From NCBI GenBank assembly GCA_964473465.1, contig CAYYPE010000006.1:121936-185935 (forward strand): DNA of 64,000 nucleotides, in the 5' to 3' direction. A program made the position numbers and the translations under genes. Positions 61,041 through 64,000 of this stretch are shown piece by piece. Each line of letters opens with the position of its first letter. Positions within the stretch are counted from its first letter, which is position 1. The DNA comes from CALHRB01 sp964473465 (GTDB lineage: Bacteria; Bacteroidota; Ignavibacteria; Kapaibacteriales; UBA2268). The notes under the pieces are model-generated. The model had not been told where the DNA came from. It searched no databases and was given only the letters and a program-made list of their open reading frames with translations.

Positions 61041-61096
61041 CGTTTTTTTTCTGGGTTAATTCTTGTTTTCAATTTTTATAATTGATTGAGTTTGTG

Positions 61097-61963
61097 CTAA
61101 TTATCTCTGTCTGGAATGATTGCTAACATATTATCAATCAATCTTGTTTTGCCTAAATAAATGGCAATTAGTAATACAATTTGCTGTCCGATTTGAAACT
61201 CTTCGGGTTCTGATAGATCTTCCGCATCGGCAGCTGAGGCATAGTCAATTCTAACCAAAGGTTCACTTCTTAAAGAGTTTATCATTATTGCATTAATTAT
61301 TTTTCTTCGTTTTTCTCCGTTTAGAATTGCTTCCTTTGCTGTTAGCAAGGTTTTGTAGATAATATTAGCCCGGGTTCTTTCATAAGTGCTGAGATATACA
61401 TTTCTCGAACTCATTGCAAGACCGTCAGATTGCCGGAAAGTTGGCACAATAACGATAGAAACAGGGAATAATAAATCCCTGACAAGCTTTTTTATTACTA
61501 AGGTTTGTTGATAATCTTTCTGACCGAAGAAAGCAAAATCCGGCATTACAGCATTAAATAATTTTGTTACTACTGTTGCCACTCCATCGAAATGACCCGG
61601 TCTTTTTTCACCTTCAAATTTTTTTGTAATACTATCCACTAATACCATAGTTTCATATCCATCAGGATACATTTCTTTATCGCTTGGAAAAAAGATAGCA
61701 TCACAACCGGCATCTTCTGCCAGCGACTTATCTCTCTCGAAATCCCTTGGATATTTGGTGAAATCCTCATTCGGTGCAAATTGAGTGGGATTAACATAAA
61801 TTGACGCTATCGTTACATCAGTCATATCTTTTGATTTTTTTATTAAGCTAAGGTGCCCTTCGTGAAGGTAGCCCATTGTTGGAATAAAACCAATCATTTT
61901 CCCCTGCTTTTTTTGCTCCAGAGAGAATTCTTGCATTTCTTTTACGGTTTTAATAATTTTCAT
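61097..61963 (-). CDS. panC: Pantothenate synthetase
   Basis: ATP-dependent condensation of pantoate with beta-alanine, the last step of pantothenate synthesis. The 288-residue product has the HIGH-like signature in GFIPTMGYLHEGHLSLI (H34 and H37), SIYVNPTQFAPNEDF, KRPGHFDGVATVVTKLF, FFGQKDYQQTLVI and SRNVYLS. It starts 10 nt after the IMPACT-family gene on the same strand; the two are probably co-transcribed. Other pan genes are not in the window. coaE elsewhere in the window acts further along the same route. Confidence 0.97.
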   Translation of the reverse strand: MKIIKTVKEMQEFSLEQKKQGKMIGFIPTMGYLHEGHLSLIKKSKDMTDVTIASIYVNPTQFAPNEDFTKYPRDFERDKSLAEDAGCDAIFFPSDKEMYPDGYETMVLVDSITKKFEGEKRPGHFDGVATVVTKLFNAVMPDFAFFGQKDYQQTLVIKKLVRDLLFPVSIVIVPTFRQSDGLAMSSRNVYLSTYERTRANIIYKTLLTAKEAILNGEKRRKIINAIMINSLRSEPLVRIDYASAADAEDLSEPEEFQIGQQIVLLIAIYLGKTRLIDNMLAIIPDRDN

Positions 61964-61973
61964 ATAATTAGAA

Positions 61974-62600
61974 TTAATTCTTAAAAATCACAGTTCCGGC
62001 TCTTCCGGATGTTTGATCCTGAATCTCCTGAGCGAAAATTTCACTTTTTGAAATAGGAATATCAGCAATTATTTCTACAGCATCTTGAAAAGATTCCTTG
62101 AATTCGATGGCATCTCTGATAACTATTTTTTTCACAGTTTGATAATCTTCATAAGTGCAAAAAATTTTCAATGTTATCGTTCTGTAAACTGGTTTTTTTG
62201 TGCAAAGATTCAGGACACTGGACGCTGAATCTGAATAAGCTCTTGCAAGAGGACCAATCCCTAACTTTGTTCCCCCAAAATAGCGTGTAACAACCACAAC
62301 GATGTCAGTCAAATCATGCTTTTGTATTGCGAAAAGGATGGGCTTTCCAGCAGAGCCGCTTGGTTCGCCGTCATCAGAGGAACGATACTCGAGCCCGTCA
62401 AATCCAATCCTATAAGCCCAGCAATTATGAGTAGCATCGAAAAATTCAGCTTTGATGGTATCAATAAAAGCAATTGCTTCCCATTTTGAATTTGCCGGAG
62501 ATACTGTTGCAATAAATCTTGAGCCTTTCACCTTTAATTCCTGTCTTTCTCTGGCTTCTATGCTATAATAAATGTCACTATCATTCGACTTTGTTATCAT
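61974..62600 (-). CDS. IMPACT/YigZ-family protein
   Basis: A 208-residue protein with the two-domain UPF0029/IMPACT layout. The N-terminal domain has KVKGSRFIATVSPANSK, FFDATHNCWAYRIG, YRSSDDGEPSGSAGKPI and VVVVTRYFGGTKLGIGPL. The C-terminal half is the smaller ferredoxin-like domain found in YigZ proteins. The family is implicated in translation-related regulation, but the bacterial role is not firmly known. It is divergent from bshA with 17 nt between starts and lies upstream of panC. Confidence 0.93.
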   Translation of the reverse strand: MITKSNDSDIYYSIEARERQELKVKGSRFIATVSPANSKWEAIAFIDTIKAEFFDATHNCWAYRIGFDGLEYRSSDDGEPSGSAGKPILFAIQKHDLTDIVVVVTRYFGGTKLGIGPLARAYSDSASSVLNLCTKKPVYRTITLKIFCTYEDYQTVKKIVIRDAIEFKESFQDAVEIIADIPISKSEIFAQEIQDQTSGRAGTVIFKN

Positions 62601-62617
62601 TTTTTATTGGTCTTGAC

Positions 62618-63739
62618 ATGAAAATCGGAATAGTTTGTTATCCAACTTATGGTGGCAGTGGTATTGTTGCTACTGAGTTGGGTCATTTGTTGGCAGCTAA
62701 TAATAATCAGGTTCATTTTATTTCTTATTCGTTGCCAACTCGTCTTGATAGTTTTCAGGAAAATATTTTTTATCACGCTGTTGAAATACCCCATTATCCT
62801 TTATTTGAATTTAATTTATACACTCTTGCCCTTACAGGAAAAATTATAGACGTAGCAAAATATGAAAAAATTGATATTCTTCATGTCCACTATGCAATTC
62901 CTCATGCAATAAGCGGCTTCCTGGCAAAAGATATATTAAAACAGTCTGATGGCTTAAAACTTGTTACTACTCTTCACGGGACAGACATCACTCTTGTTGG
63001 TTTGGAACCTGCGTTTCAGCCAATTGTAAAATATTCATTGGAGCATTCCGATGCTATAACATCGGTTTCGGACTATCTCGCCCAGAAAACATATCAGCAT
63101 TTTAACACTGGGAAAAAAATCGAGGTTATTCCTAATTTTGTAGATACCAATTTTTACAAGAGGATGCATTATCCTTTTCTTCGCAAGCAATTTGCTGACG
63201 AAGATGAGGCTATACTAATTCATATTTCAAATTTTCGCCCTGTTAAGCGTGTTCCTGATACCATCAGAATTCTGGCAGAAGTTTTGAAACACAAAAAAGC
63301 AAAATTATTATTAATCGGTGACGGACCTGACAGAAGCGAAGCAGAAAAATTAGTCAGGGATTTTAATATTTCAAGCAATGTCAGGTTTCTTGGTCTTCAG
63401 ACCTCTCTTGTTGAATTATTATCAATCAGCGATATCTTCTTATTGCCAAGTCAATCAGAAAGCTTTGGGCTTTCAGCTCTCGAAGCTATGAGCTGCGGAG
63501 TTCCCGTTGTCGCCTCAAATATTGGAGGGATACCCGAAGTTGTTTTTCATGGTGAAACAGGTTTTGTAGCGGAATTAGGGGACATCGAAAGAATGGCTAA
63601 ATATGTTATCTCTCTGTTGGACAACAAGAAAAAATGGCAGGTTTTCTCTGATAATGCCAGACAGATTGCTGTCGAAAAATTTGATTCATACAAAATCCTT
63701 CCTATGTATCAACAGCTCTATGATTCCTTATTACAGTAA
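62618..63739 (+). CDS. bshA: N-acetyl-alpha-D-glucosaminyl L-malate synthase BshA
   Basis: GT4-family glycosyltransferase of 373 residues that joins GlcNAc from UDP-GlcNAc to L-malate, the first step of bacillithiol synthesis. It has MKIGIVCYPTYGGSGIVATE (the BshA N-terminus), HFISYSLPTRLD, DILHVHYAIPHA, TLHGTDITLVG, a VIPNFVDT motif and the ESFGLSALEAMSCGVPVVAS block with the EX7E pair. The frame is open 33 codons upstream, but the ATG at 62618 gives the standard start. It is divergent from the IMPACT gene. bshB and bshC are not in the window. Confidence 0.95.
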   Translation: MKIGIVCYPTYGGSGIVATELGHLLAANNNQVHFISYSLPTRLDSFQENIFYHAVEIPHYPLFEFNLYTLALTGKIIDVAKYEKIDILHVHYAIPHAISGFLAKDILKQSDGLKLVTTLHGTDITLVGLEPAFQPIVKYSLEHSDAITSVSDYLAQKTYQHFNTGKKIEVIPNFVDTNFYKRMHYPFLRKQFADEDEAILIHISNFRPVKRVPDTIRILAEVLKHKKAKLLLIGDGPDRSEAEKLVRDFNISSNVRFLGLQTSLVELLSISDIFLLPSQSESFGLSALEAMSCGVPVVASNIGGIPEVVFHGETGFVAELGDIERMAKYVISLLDNKKKWQVFSDNARQIAVEKFDSYKILPMYQQLYDSLLQ

Positions 63740-63839
63740 ACCAAATGAAACGCTTCAGGTAATTTTATTTTGATACTATTTTTTTATTAAATTTAGCTTA
63801 ATCATTCAACCAATGCTTTGTCTTTCCCACGAAACTGGG

Positions 63840-63851
63840 ATTCTATAGAAT
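63840..63851. repeat. 12-bp perfect palindrome after bshA
   Basis: ATTCTATAGAAT in a 211-nt gene-free stretch (63740-63950). A second inverted repeat, TTACCTT-TCG-AAGGTAA, lies at about 63892-63908, with no T run. No gene was seen in this stretch. Confidence 0.35.
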
Positions 63852-63950
63852 TAATAAAAATTAATTTGGAAATTAATGATTTATTTATTACGTTACCTTT
63901 CGAAGGTAAGAAGTATTGTTATTGTATTGTGATTGTTTATTTGATTTGAT

Positions 63951-64000
63951 TACCAATACCAATACCAATACCAATACCAATACCAATACCAATACCAATA
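63951..64000. repeat. Hexanucleotide tandem repeat (TACCAA)n running off the window
   Basis: At least eight perfect copies of a 6-bp unit continue to the right edge, so the true length is unknown. A 6-bp unit would preserve reading frame if translated, giving a two-residue repeat. No ORF or gene is assigned here. Confidence 0.95.

Noticed and set aside
62519..62617. N-terminal extension of the bshA frame
   Set aside because: It overlaps the divergent IMPACT-family gene start, and the family N-terminus begins at the ATG at 62618.
63951..64000. CRISPR array
   Set aside because: The repeats are 6 bp and contiguous with no spacers.
1..64000. tRNA or rRNA genes
   Set aside because: Gene-free stretches are short and none shows a cloverleaf or rRNA-like sequence on reading.

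Overview
The window looks like a chromosomal segment of a low-GC (estimated by eye at about one third G+C) member of the Bacteroidota/Chlorobiota/Ignavibacteria-Kapabacteria group. Pointers: several large secreted proteins end in type IX secretion (T9SS)-like C-terminal domains; choice-of-anchor D (ASH-like) and Ig-like repeats are abundant; there are many SPII lipoproteins, a DUF5683 protein, TonB-dependent receptors and BshA (bacillithiol synthesis); a few intergenic regions carry the Bacteroidota -33/-7 promoter pattern TTTG / TAnnTTTG. A flagellin-FliS-FliD-FlaG cluster and many clear Shine-Dalgarno sequences argue against a typical Bacteroidales or Flavobacteriales and fit the Ignavibacteria/Kapabacteria side better. 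The taxonomic call is inference. No rRNA, tRNA, insertion sequence or CRISPR array was recognised.

Layout. 0-8 kb: end of an enoyl-reductase-like SDR, an acyl-CoA dehydrogenase, a small lipoprotein, a TenA/PqqC-fold protein with a diiron-like residue pattern, a secreted beta-helix protein, gcvPA, a DivIC/FtsB-like protein, a ROK sugar kinase and a DUF5683 protein. 8-11 kb: a 945-residue Ig/ASH surface protein. 11.0-12.2 kb: a three-gene orphan block with a RAD52-like fragment and two exported proteins of unknown function. 12.5-15 kb: ribD and a serpin lipoprotein. 15-24 kb: two giant secreted proteins of 1243 and 1702 residues. 24-25 kb: a Xer recombinase. 25.0-28.5 kb: a compact minus-strand four-gene redox operon (two MauG/CcpA-type di-heme peroxidases and two Rieske-type proteins), divergent from a thioredoxin-like lipoprotein gene. 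29-36 kb: EVE-domain protein, M14 carboxypeptidase, serC, a secreted lipase-like hydrolase, a frameshifted lipoprotein gene and a CBS-domain membrane protein. 36-44.7 kb: coaE, transaldolase-like aldolase, aat, an OmpA-type lipoprotein, a class A PBP, an FAH-family hydrolase and two envelope lipoproteins. 44.7-48.9 kb: late flagellar cluster with a convincing sigma-28 promoter. 49-56 kb: outer-membrane barrel protein, gyrA, TonB-dependent receptor. 56-63.7 kb: nupC-type transporter, STAS protein, secF, secD, panC, an IMPACT-family protein and bshA. The window ends inside a hexanucleotide tandem repeat.

Most promising for something undescribed: (1) the four-gene peroxidase/Rieske operon, in which one peroxidase has CxxCM instead of CxxCH at its first heme site and one Rieske protein combines a twin-arginine-like leader, a C-x3-H cluster motif and a T9SS-like tail; (2) RNA-level features of the flagellar cluster, namely a sigma-28 promoter, a GGA-loop hairpin in the flagellin leader and a 112-nt hairpin between fliD and flaG; (3) a terminator-like hairpin that contains the nupC ribosome-binding site; (4) the orphan block at 11-12.2 kb. 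All functions are inferred from sequence reading alone; no database search was run.
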